This document shows positions 1 to 11,600 of a stretch of 64,000 bases of DNA, one piece after another; the first letter of the stretch is position 1; every line of letters starts with the position of its first letter. The notes beneath the pieces were generated by a model. It was given only the letters and a program-made list of their open reading frames with translations. It was not told where the DNA came from and did no database searches. Origin of the DNA: Bedellia somnulentella (Eukaryota > Arthropoda > Insecta > Lepidoptera > Bedelliidae); the NCBI GenBank assembly GCA_963576735.1, contig OY755176.1:17841423-17905422 (forward strand). The letters run 5' to 3'. Made by a program: the position numbers and the translations under genes.

Positions 1-626
1 ACCTTACTACTGTAACATCATAGTGCTCATTAAAATTTTGCTTAGTTAGGAAAAGCACGATCACATAAGCATGTTATGCTGCCATGAGGTGAGATTTTAA
101 TTATCAAGATTATTGAAAATTGGGAAAACATCATCAGGAAAGATGACTTGCCTCAATTATATTTTGTCATGTGGCACACGTATACACGCACCAATCGGCA
201 AAGGGCTCGCCTACTATAAAATGGGTATTACGACAGGATACAAAGAGTATGGTGGCAAATGAACGTTTATTGTGATAAGCATAGCAAGTCAAGGTTAGCT
301 TATCATATACTTAGTACGCATTCACTTGGTGTACTCTTTGTACCATGACGTGTATGTAATACGTAATAACGTGGGTGGTCTGTCATGAAAATCTTCTGAA
401 TTTCAGATGAAAAATGTCGTGCGACATTCAGAAGAATTAGTACCTCTGCCACTCTTGAGCAGAATTTGTGAATAAACGCAGTACGTTATCTCTCACTGCT
501 ATTAATTTTAAAGGAATGCAAAATTATAATAACTGAATTATTCATAAAGATAATTTAAAAGTCCTGAGAAAAAACGAGTTATTTCTATCGGCTACATTGG
601 CTTTAGCCTAAACATTTATCCTGATG
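1..626. other. No gene seen; AT-rich flank
   Basis: Stop codons are frequent in all frames and no exon-like stretch is visible. A degenerate trace of the tRNA-derived SINE B body may lie at 410-470 (TTAGTACCTCTGCCA). Confidence 0.5.
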
Positions 627-875
627 CCGTGTAGTGTCGGCTTAGAATAACACTAACCCATTTCTAGCCGTGGGTGATCGTAAGAGGCGACTAAGGGTAT
701 AGGGACTTTTTAAGTGATTTTTGGGCGATGTGGTTGGAGACCCGTCACCAAAAACATATATTATTACCATCTTTTCTCCAATAAACTTCCAAAAGTGGCT
801 GAAGAATTTCTCATTCCAAAGCTCTGGCTACCCCGTTAAGGGATTTATAGCCGTGAGTATATGTATGTATGTATT
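627..875 (+). repeat. Repeat A copy (short interspersed, TATG-tailed)
   Basis: Full-length member of the commonest family here: begins TGTAGTGTCGGCTTAGAA, has an internal GGGCGATG.GGTTGGAGACCC block, a CTGAGGAATT..AATTCC block, and ends ATAGCCGTGAGTATATG followed by (TATG)n. The simple-repeat tail recalls the microsatellite-associated repeats described in Lepidoptera (MINE-1/Lep1 type); that link is an inference. Confidence 0.88.
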
Positions 876-1147
876 TATCCTGATAAATGCATGGGCTAGG
901 GCATGGTGTCTGTCAAGATCTTCGTTTCCGCGAAGACACCCTAGGTGCGCAGCTGTAGAGTGGAAGTAAGGAATAACTTTGGAAAATACACGTAAATCTT
1001 TGAGAGCCTGTCGTGGTCGTATATTTGTTGAGATTATTATAAATCTCTTCCCATCTTTTTCCGTGGAAAAGATGCAAAGGATTATTCCCAAAGTAATAAG
1101 AAGTGGTAGTAGTGGTTGGAAAAGTATATCTATAATGTACTACATAC

Positions 1148-1506
1148 ATAAACATAAACGTTCACGTCGAATATCCCCGAAGGGGTTGGCAGAGGTACTA
1201 ATACTTCTGAACATCGCGTGACTTTGTCACCTGGTGTTCAGAGTACCCACGTTTTGCATGGACAGTGTACTCACGTGACAGGGGGCAGGCCTATCGCCGT
1301 TTTGTACGAATACACTGTCACATGACTAAGTACAACTCAGCCATGTGGGTTTCCTCACGATGTTTTCCCTCACCGTTAACAACCATGATAAATTAACCAC
1401 ACATATGTCTTTAGAAAAGACAAATTGGTGTAGGCCCGTCCCAGGATTTGAACACTAGTCGTTTGCACGGTAACCGAGTGTTCTACCCACTGGGCTATCA
1501 CGGTTG
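1148..1506 (-). repeat. SINE B copy, tRNA-derived
   Basis: On the minus strand it opens with a tRNA-like head (box A TAGCCCAGTGGGTAGAAC, box B GTTCAAATCC), then a ~280-bp body with GTACACTGTCC and CTTCGGGGATA, and ends in a CGTTTATG tail. Body type alpha (ACGTGACTTTGTCACC). Confidence 0.9.
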
Positions 1507-1551
1507 CTATAATGTACTGTTGGCTATAAATCCCAAAATGCGTCGGAATTA

Positions 1552-1803
1552 GGGCCGGCGCTGACTGCCGGCATGGCATGGCAAAGGATTTCGGTACAGA
1601 TATAGCATTTTTAATCTTATTGCCATGCGTATAGAATTCATTTTGACACAACGATGCCGAGGGAGGCCGCGGTAGGACAGAACGTCAGCATCGTTGTGTC
1701 AAAATGAAGTAAAATGAATTCTATTCTCATGGTAATAAGATTAAAAATGCTATATCTGTACCGAAATCCTTTGCCATGCCATGCCGGCAGTCAGCGCCGG
1801 CCC
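1552..1803. mobile_element. Foldback MITE, PIF/Harbinger-like
   Basis: Two arms of about 105 bp (1552-1654 and 1697-1803) are near-perfect inverted copies around a ~40-bp GC-rich centre. Termini are GGGCCGGCGC/GCGCCGGCCC, flanked by TTA on both sides (1549-1551, 1804-1806), the 3-bp target duplication of PIF/Harbinger elements. Too short to encode transposase. Confidence 0.85.
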
Positions 1804-1845
1804 TTAGGAATTCCTCAGCAACTTTTAGAAGTATATCGGGGAAAA

Positions 1846-2094
1846 TACATACATACATATTCTCACGGCTATAGATCCCTAGAAGGGGTAGCTAGAGCTA
1901 AGGAATAACAAATTCCTCAGCCACTTTTGGAAATTTTAGTGGGGAAAAGATGGTAATATAAAGGTTGTTGGTGATCGGGTCTCCAACCGCATCGCCCAAA
2001 AATCCTTTAAAAGCCCCAATACCGTTAGTCGCCTCTTACGTACACCCACCGGAAGAAATGGGGTAGTGCTATTCTAAGCCGACACTACATGGCT
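1846..2094 (-). repeat. Repeat A copy, inverted
   Basis: Starts with the tail (ACATACATACATATTCTCACGG) and ends CCGACACTACATGG. Just left, 1804-1845, is a second fragment of the same family that the foldback MITE inserted into. Confidence 0.88.
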
Positions 2095-2475
2095 TGATTT
2101 ATTTATCTGGCTATTCAATGAGATGAGAATCAGTCAGCAGCGGACGACCTCACAGTGCAAATTTAGATCAAAAAGAAGTATACTTGAAAAAGCATATGTC
2201 CATCGTTTGAATATAAAAGGGCATGTATGACAAGCTTAATTAATAAATTGAAGCTCGAAAATTTGTCACCATCAAAAGTGTCTTTTTACCCCATGGAGAA
2301 TAATATCGTAAATTTTTGTATGCTTGTACCCTATCTCAATTTCTAACTAATTTACAGACTCCTCAAACTGGCAGCAACTAAAAATTAGGAAACCAAAACA
2401 GGCCAAAAATGAAACGCACATAATTACTAAATTATCAATATATTTACACCACACACAAACATCCACACAGTCTCA

Positions 2476-2665
2476 TCACAGTTCATCTCGTTCCTCCGCC
2501 TCAATTTCCTGTTCCGGTTCCGCTTCCTGTTCCCGAGCTTGTTCCCGGAACCGATCCAGTTCTTCTAAATCCGGAACGACTCCCGCAGGAAGACCTAATG
2601 CGTTACTAAGTAGATGGTCTACTGTATCGGCTAGTTCGGCTGCTTGGTCCTCGCCCAACACGAAC
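2476..2665 (-). CDS. Gp93: GRP94 exon 10: C-terminus with ER-retention signal
   Basis: Completes RSGFVLGED, the last helices ([14 protein letters not shown]) and a Glu/Gln/Arg-rich tail ending EERDEL and TGA (2476-2478). RDEL is a functional-looking variant of the KDEL receptor ligand. The acidic tail is only about 25 residues, short for the family. Confidence 0.93.
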
Positions 2666-5600
2666 CTGGTAAAGAAATTCCATTTTATTTTTGATCAAAA
2701 TGACAGAGTTAGCAAGTTTGTAGTAGACTACGTCTGACGCCATCTAGCGTGTTCATTTGGTATTATAATTAAGTTTGAAAAAGGCTGATATGTTCAATTA
2801 AACAACTTTGGGTCTCGCCAATAGAGGTCGATTAACATCAATTTACGAAGATACGAAGTTGTTCTAAGCTGGAATATTCAATTAAGAAATCGGGCGTATT
2901 GAATTCTAAAAAGATGATTTCAACCTTTGTAGTCGTCCTACTAACTATAGCGGTAGAAGTCGTCGTCGCCTGAGCGTATGGCAGTGACTTTGAACAACGA
3001 TAACCTACACCAATCACTTAGTCATGTCGTTGCACTAGTTTTCTGTTATATTTCTACTACTAGTTAGTTTTTTCGGTTACAAATTCTTACCCAGAGTATA
3101 ATCATAATTTTCATGAAAACAATTACAGTACTCAAAAATTAATAATGCGCATAGAAATCTTCGTCACTATTCGGCAACGATCGTGTTCCCCGAGCGTAGG
3201 GAGACAATATGTATATAGAGTGGTTAAATGCATTTCATAATTTAACAGTAACGGATTTTGATCCGGTGATTCTATGTCGATTATCGTGATGTTCGATAAG
3301 TCCAAAATGCAAGGATATCGACACGGCTGCGAATATGCTACAATCTTTGTTGGATTGATTTACTTTGAAAATTGTATAGTACTTTTAAAACCTTGTCCTT
3401 GATGTCCTGAATCATCGTGCAAAATTTGGCTGTGATCGGGTCAACCGGTTAGGAGGAGTTCTGTGACAAGTAATACTAAAGTCGGGGGTAAATGGATAAA
3501 GTTAAAATTAAATTCACATTTAAAAACAAACCCAAGAAGGGTTTATGATAGCAGCTCTATATAAATCCACACAGAGAGAACACGTGCGGTCATCAACAAT
3601 ATGTAAAGAAAGACGATTGACATTGACGGACCTTTGACAGTCTAACGACAGCCACCGCCCGCCCGAATTGTTTTAGTTTGAGAACACATGATAAAGATTC
3701 GTATCACTTTAAGACAAGTTGCAAAATGCAAGTGCATCGTTTAGTGCGCTTAGGATTCAATTATTCGGAGTTTTCTGGAATACGAGAATCACCGAAGATC
3801 TGCATGCGCATTATTAATTTTGGAGTACTGTATGTATATTTTATATTATTATTGTTACATCATTCTCACCCAGATCTCAAAGCGGCAACTCTATACAAGG
3901 TCCAAACAGCTCGCTTAGTTTCCTCGCTGGAAGCTTCGTCGGTGGCGCGCCGCAATAGCTCAGCGACGAGCGGGTGGCGCGGGTTCACTTCCAGGATCTT
4001 CTTTTGAGATAGCTGGTGGGCTCGTTGGGCGTCATCGGCTTTCTGAGGGGGGGAGGAGAAAATATTAGTGATTAGTCAAATGGTACGGATGTTAGGAAGT
4101 TTAATTATGGTTTTTAAAGCGCGTATTTATGTGGACGGGTTTTTGAGTCTTTGCGCTATCACTATTTTCTGGTTTTTTTTACCAAAATGTATAAGTTGTG
4201 TTTTATTTGCGTATTGCAACAAACGAGCATCGACGCGATAAAAAGTCGTAATTTGTCCGCCGTCTAAAGATCGCTACATAAAACATTACTCCCTCGTATA
4301 TAATTACCTGATACGCATTAGGTACTTCTCGCCAACCGCTCAGTCCAAACATTAACTGCCTACCAATAAAACGAATGGCATTACTCCTAGCTAACATCTC
4401 CATATTGCCAGTCCATCCAAATACGGTAGCTGTCAAAGCTGCCGGTAAAGTGCCAGTTTTCGTGATACTGATACTCTGCCATGAAGCGAGTGACACCGAG
4501 TATGCCATATGAGAACTGAGATACTGACAGATTTTGTATGGATAATATGTCAGTTTCTCACTTCGCTCGTGGCATTGGCTTTCACTTGCCTCATGCTACG
4601 GAGGCTGGACACTATTTAAATAAATATCAACCCCCACAGTATTTACCTGATGAGCATTACTCCTAGCCAATCTCTCCATATTTCCAGTCCATCCAAACAC
4701 GGTAGCAACCAAAGCCGCTGGGTGAAGTTGCCAGTCTTCGTAATATTGACACTCTGCCACCGAAGCATGAGGCGTGTGACACCGAATATGTCATATGAGA
4801 ACTGAGATACTGACAGATTTTGTATATACAATATCTCAGTTTCTCACTACGCTCGTGGCATTGGTTCTCACTTGCCTTATACTATGGAGGCTGGACACTA
4901 TGATTATATTATATATTGTAGATTAATAAATCCTCCCTAACAAAATTTACCTGATGCGCATTACTCCTAGCCAATCTCTCCATATTTCCAGTCCATCCAA
5001 ACACGGTAGCAACCAAAGCTGCTGGTGAAGTGGCCAGTCTTCGTGACACTTGCACTCTCGAGACGAGAGACTCTAGTTCGCTTGATAGTACGGTAAGAAG
5101 TGGGGCAAGCTGGGTTTTGTAGGACTCCATTTGTTGTTTTTCTTCTTCGCCTGAAATGAAAATATTTATTTTAGTGTAATTTTGGCAATTTTATTCATGC
5201 TTAAGAATATCTTTACTTCTAATACTCAAGAGTATGTATAGAATACTACAAAGTGACTAACGCCCTATTTCTGAATTGAGTATTCAAGCTGAGAACGACT
5301 TAAGTATTGTTTTGTCTCATTCAGTTGTTAAGATTTCAATGGGACAGAACAATACTTAAGTTGTTCTCGTTGTCGTAAGGGTATGTAGAATGTGTGTCTA
5401 TTTTAGGTTATTATAATTCACATTTTAGGGGTGTATTGCTATTTAATGGTGGGCGAACACATAGCTTATACCTAGTTGCAAGACAGTGTCTGCACACAAA
5501 ATGGCGAAAGGCTAGCTCCTTTTAAGTAAGTACAGGAAAAAGTGGGTACTTCTGATCGACAAAAACACTTAATGTCACGTGAAATTCATAGAACCTCTAA

Positions 5601-8600
5601 ATCAGGGATAAGCAGCAATAACATCTATTAGCTAAGAGACACTAATTAAAATAAAACCATAATACCTAATTTACAAAATAATTTTGATGAATTGTAATAA
5701 ATATTTTAATTGTATATAATAAATATAGATATTAGATACAATTGGCGTGCATACTAACATATTGAGTAAGTTGTATTACTAACAAGAAACGGAACCATGT
5801 TCTGATAATAAAGATTTCATTATTATTATAATACTCACTCTGTTCCAAATTGAAGATCTCCTTGGCAACATTCTGGAACTTCCTTCCATCAAACTCTGGC
5901 AGCGAAGACAAACAGTACTCATCAACTGGTTCCGTCAGATACAGTACTTCATATCCACTGTGTAACAATCTTTCAGCAAACACCGACCTGGCCGTTTCTT
6001 GTCTCGAAGAACCAGCTACATAATAAATGTGTTCTTGTCCCGGTTTCATACGAGACACGTATTGTTCCAAGGAAGTTTGTGAGGATGAGTGAGAAGAATG
6101 GAATCGTAGGAGTTTGGCAAGTCTAGATCGGTTGCTAGGGTCCTCCATTACTCCCAGTTTGATATTGGTCGAGTATTCCTTCCAGAATTTTTCATATTCG
6201 TCATCGGGGATCTTGCGGAGCATGTCTAGGACCTGAGGATAAAGACGACCAATTAATGTAGGGTGGTGGACTTTTTAATTATTTGACTTGTTAGCATTGT
6301 TTTATGAAAATATTTTTGTAAGAAAAAATTTAGTATAAATAAAATCTATAAATTTGCCATTTCTAAAAAAAAAAATTTGTAGTAAGTAATTTGTGAATAT
6401 CTATTTAAGACACTTTGAGATACCTACAAGGCGCTTGCTTTTCCGCTTGACATAAAAAACGTCGGTTACTTAATAAGTTTATCAAAATTCCCACTCACCT
6501 TCCGAACCAGTTTCTTCTTGATAATCTTGATAAGTTTGTGTTGTTGCAATGTCTCTCGAGACACATTCAGAGGCAAGTCATCAGAGTCGACAAGACCTTG
6601 TATAAAGGCGAGGTAGTTTGGCATCAGGTCACTGAATTCATCGGTAATGAAGACTCTTCGTACAAACAACTTCATGTGGTCAGTTTTGGCTCCGTACTTG
6701 TTGAATGAGTCGCTTGGTTGTACTCGTGGTACGAATACTAGAGCTCTGAATGATACTTCTCCTTCGGCTATGAAGTGGGCCTGTGGATTGGGAAAAATAT
6801 TCAGTAATAGTCACACGTACATCTCTAAGTGAATGGCACAGGCACTAATACTTCTGTTGATGACAACAGATGTTTTGTTACTTACGCCCGATTTCTGAAT
6901 TGAGTATTCAAGCTGAGAACGACTTAAGTATCGTTTTGTCTCATTCAGTTGTTCAGATTTCGATGCGACAGAACGATACTTAAGTTGTTCTCAGCTGGAA
7001 TACTCAATTCAGAAATCGGGCGTTAGTGTTCAGAGTACTCATTTTGAGCCCAGAAGTTGTATTTAACGCTAAAACTAACGCCCGATTTCTGAATTGAGTA
7101 TTCAAGCTGAGAACGACTTAGGTATCGTTTTGTCTCATTCAGTTGTTCAGATTTCGATGCGACAGAACGATACTTAAGTTGTTCTCAGCTGGAATACTCA
7201 ATTCAGAAATCGGGCGTTAGTGTTCAGAGTACTCATTTTGAGCCCAGAAGTAGTATTTACGGCTTTTTTATTTGATAATTTTGTATGTACTATGTCACAT
7301 GACTATGAATAACTCAGCCAATTGAGTTTCTAAGGACGATGATTTCCCTTTTCAAACATATGAGTTAATAAAAGACATGTTGGTGGAAGGCCGATTCAGG
7401 ATTCGAAGCCACGTCTATCTGCCCTACTGAGCTAACGCGGTTACTAATGCACCTAACGCATGGTTGCACTAATCATCTTAACATACATATACTAACGCCA
7501 TTATTTCCCATTGGGGTAGGCAGAGACTATTGATCGCCACTTTGTACGATCCTGGTAAACCTCTCTAGCTTCGTTTACATCCATCAATATTTTCATACAT
7601 CCTCTTTTATTCTTCATACTTCGGACGCTTTGCCTTTATGAGCACACACTCTATTTGGTCGAGGTGTGTCCTCCGAGGTCGTCCTCTAATCACATTACCT
7701 TCCACATTGGCTTTATAGATCTCTTTTACCAATTTACTATCATCCATCCTCTCTATGTGCCCAAACTATCTCTACATGCCTTTTCTATCTTTTTTACAAT
7801 ATCATCTTTCACCCCGCACCTTTCACGAATCACGTCATTTCTCAATCATCTTAAGTAATTAAATTTTAACAAAACACTTACCTTAGCAAGCTGAGGCTCG
7901 GTATCCTTAGTGAGTGCTCTATAGAACTGCGTGTACTCCTCCTCAGTAACCTCACTTGGTTTTCTTGTCCAGATTGGTTTGTTGTCATTCATCAGTTCCC
8001 AGTCCCAGACTGTTTTTTCTACTGTTTTCGCTGGTTTGTCTTCCTCTTCTTCGACCTGAGAATCAGAAATGTTAATTGTAATGTTTTGTAGGAATGCATA
8101 TAAAGATTAAGATGGACTAAAGCTGTATTCTAATATCTTAACTTAATGTGCGTAATGGGAACTGCATCCTGATTGCAAAGCAAAGAAATTAATAATTTGA
8201 ATATTTATTTGAGTGTCATTTTATGCTATATTTAAAAAAAAAAAAATTATAACATAAAATGACATAAGAAAAAAAAAGAACATAACATAACATAACATAA
8301 ACGTTCACGCCGTTTTATCCCCGAAGGGGTTGGCAGAGATACCAATACTCCTGAACTCACATGGCAAGCGCCATCTAGTTTCCAGAGAAGGTACCCACGT
8401 TTTGCTTAGACAGTGTACTCACGTGATAGGGGGCAGGCCTATCGCCGTTTTGTACGAATACACTGTCACATGACTAAGTACAACTCAGCCATGTGGGTTT
8501 CCTCACGATGTTTTCCCTCACCGTTAGCAACCATGATAAATTAACCACACATATGACTTTAGAAAAGACAAATTGGTGTAGGCCCGTCCCAGGATTGGAA

Positions 8601-11600
8601 CTCACGCCCTTCTGTTTTTTGGGCGGGTGTTCTTACCCACTGGACTATCATGTCACTTGTCACATGGAAAAAAAAAGAGTTTAAGTTGTAATACCTGAGC
8701 ATCCTCAGCATCATCAGCGGCATCCTCAGTCTTATCATCCTCTTCAACAGGCACAGTCTTTGTCGAAGAAGCCCACAAGTAAATGGGGAAGTTTATAAAC
8801 TGCGAGTACTTCTTAACCAACTGCCTGATCGTATCGGGCTGAAGGAAATCAACGGCTTCCTCTTTAATATGTAAGGTGATATGAGATCCTCTTGGCAAGG
8901 TGTTTCCTCTTGGGTCTGGGGCCACACTGAAGGAATTGGAGTCACTTTGCCATACATGTTGGGAGTCATCGTTGTGTTTGGAAACTACAGTCACTCGGTC
9001 TGCCACGAGGAAAGCTGAGTAGAATCCCACTCCGAATTGACCGATCATATCGTTCATCTCTTGGGAGTTTGAGACCTGGAAGCAAGTTATATTAAATTTT
9101 AGTTGCTTAATGTACAAGTTAGAAAGGAATGATGGATATTAAATCTCGGTTTATGTTTCCAAAGTTTTGATTGAGTATTTGGTATTAGAGAAAGAACTAA
9201 AGGATTTTACAGGTCTCTCATTATTGCGTTGGACTCCAAGTAATAAAACATGTTTGGACTGACTTTTGAGATGAAATAAGATTACTTGAAAGTTTGGTTT
9301 CGCCAAATTTACAACTTTACTAATGAAAACATTCGTTTGTTATAAAATCAAATTACTCTTTATACATAACTCATTCTTATCAATTTGATTAAAAATACTG
9401 AATATAAAGACAACAAAGGAAAAATCGGCTCAACGACTCAGGTACTAACTCCAGTACTGTCAAACTAACCTGAGCATCCTGCATCTTAGCAAGAAAATCA
9501 GCGGTTCCCGATTTAGCAATCGTTCCGAGGTTATTGACCAGGTCATTGTGGGTCATTCCGATTCCGGTATCAATTATATGAAGTTCTCGTCGTTCCGGAT
9601 CCGCCTTGATCCGGATGGATAAATCGGACGTGGCGGACAACACGTCACGTGACGTTAGAGATAGCAGACGGATCTTGTCAAGGGCGTCGGATGCGTTGGA
9701 GATTAACTCTCGGAGGAAGATCTGGTGAGATAGAGTAGTTTTTTATACATATATATAATAGCAAAATCTGGTATACGCCCCCGTCGCTCTGCCAATTGAG
9801 CTACCGTGTCAATGGCTGCCAGTGCGAAATTCTTCTATCCTTTGTTTCGTTTACACTTTTAAGTAGTGTTTTCCACACCCCACATGAGGTTTTCATGAAC
9901 AAAAACATTCAAATTATGTATTATAATACGTTTATGTATATTTGCGTTTAGTACTCAAATATACCACGCTCACATTTATGCGCCAAAAACCTGTGTATAT
10001 CGTAAACATATTTTTTTTTATAGTATACTATATGTTATACTATAGTTCATAGTGACAACCGTGACAGCCCAGTGGGTAGAACACTCGGTTATCGTGCAAA
10101 CGACTAGTGTTCAAATCCTGGGTCGGGCCTACACCAATTTGTCTTTTCTAAAGACATATGTGTGGTTAATTTATCATGGTTGTTAACGGTGAGGGAAAAC
10201 ATCGTGAGGAAACCCACATGGCTGAGTTGTACTTAGTCATGTGACAGTGTATTCGTACAAAACGGCGATAGGCCTGCCCCCTATCACGTGAGTACACTGT
10301 CTAAGCAAAACGCGGGTACCTTCTCTGGAGACTAGATGGCGCTGCCATGTGAGTTCAGAAGTATTGGTACCTCTGCCAACCCCTTCGGGGATAAACGGCG
10401 TGAACGTTTATGTTATGTTATAGTTCATACGCTTATATAGCGTTCTTATTGCTATACTTTTGGTTTAGACAACTTTTAACGACAGTGGATTAATGATTGT
10501 AATAGGTAGATGCAAAAAAGGGACACTAAACCAATTTCTTTATACCTAACAATATGTACTCAGTAGGCTATTACCTCTTTGTTCCGATACAACGAGTTGA
10601 TGATAAGTTTCATCATCCTATTGACTTCAGTCTGGAAGGTGTGGTTGGTGGCCCGCGCCTTGATCTCCTTGAGCTGGGCAGCCGACAAACCATCAGGGTT
10701 GATGGCTTCCTCTTCACGTAATAGGGCTTCGGCATCTGTAGATAGAGGTTATTGATGATGTAGGATTGTTATGAGACTGGTTTGTGAGTCGTGATTGAAT
10801 TTAAGGGTGGATTGGAAGTTAAGAGAGTTTTATTTTAAACATAAAAGGAAGAAGCATGCTGGTATGAAAGCAGTCTTCGGGAAACCGTGGGTGATTAAAA
10901 GAAACCCGGACAATCGATATGTTTGAACTATAAAGCCTCTACGTGAGACACAGACATGTTATTGTGGCAAAGACTATGGCTTACACTGTAAGTGTCATGG
11001 AATTAAATACTTGTGTATAGCAAGTTGTTTTGTTTGTCGTTGTGCATATTTTTTATAATCAGAAAAGAGATCGTGATATTAAAAGTAGCAAATAATGTAA
11101 GCAGTTTGGGGTCTTTGATGTGAATCCAAAATCATAATCAATTACTAAGGTAAGGTTAGGGTACAAAGCCTCCGTTTGATAGGGAATAAAATAATGATAT
11201 TGAAACATCTAGCAATTTCATTTTCAAGTTACCGGCTTCTCCTAGAGAATAGAAAGGATCAGTATTACATTATAGCAACCCAATAGGTATCCTGCCGTTG
11301 CCATGCCGTCACCTTAGTGACGTTAATCAATACGATACTCTACAGAACCAGTCTCCTTTTCATTAAAACATTGCAGAAACGAGGTCCTACCTACTACACT
11401 AGAATCAATACAGCGCATCTCCAATTTCGACAAAAAGACCAGATAAAATAATTCTAGGCCTAAAAATCTTTCCATAATATAACACAACCCCTAATCACCA
11501 ACTATGTCTGAAACAGTGGAGACCACAACCCCGATTTCTGCATACGCGTCAGCCCCGATGCCGACGCCAAAGCGAAGACGAGTGCGAGCTCCGTTCCGAC

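Noticed and set aside
4203..4508. Alternative functional GRP94 exon
   Set aside because: The conserved piece is interrupted by an insertion and has no acceptor; it cannot join exons 7 and 9 in frame.
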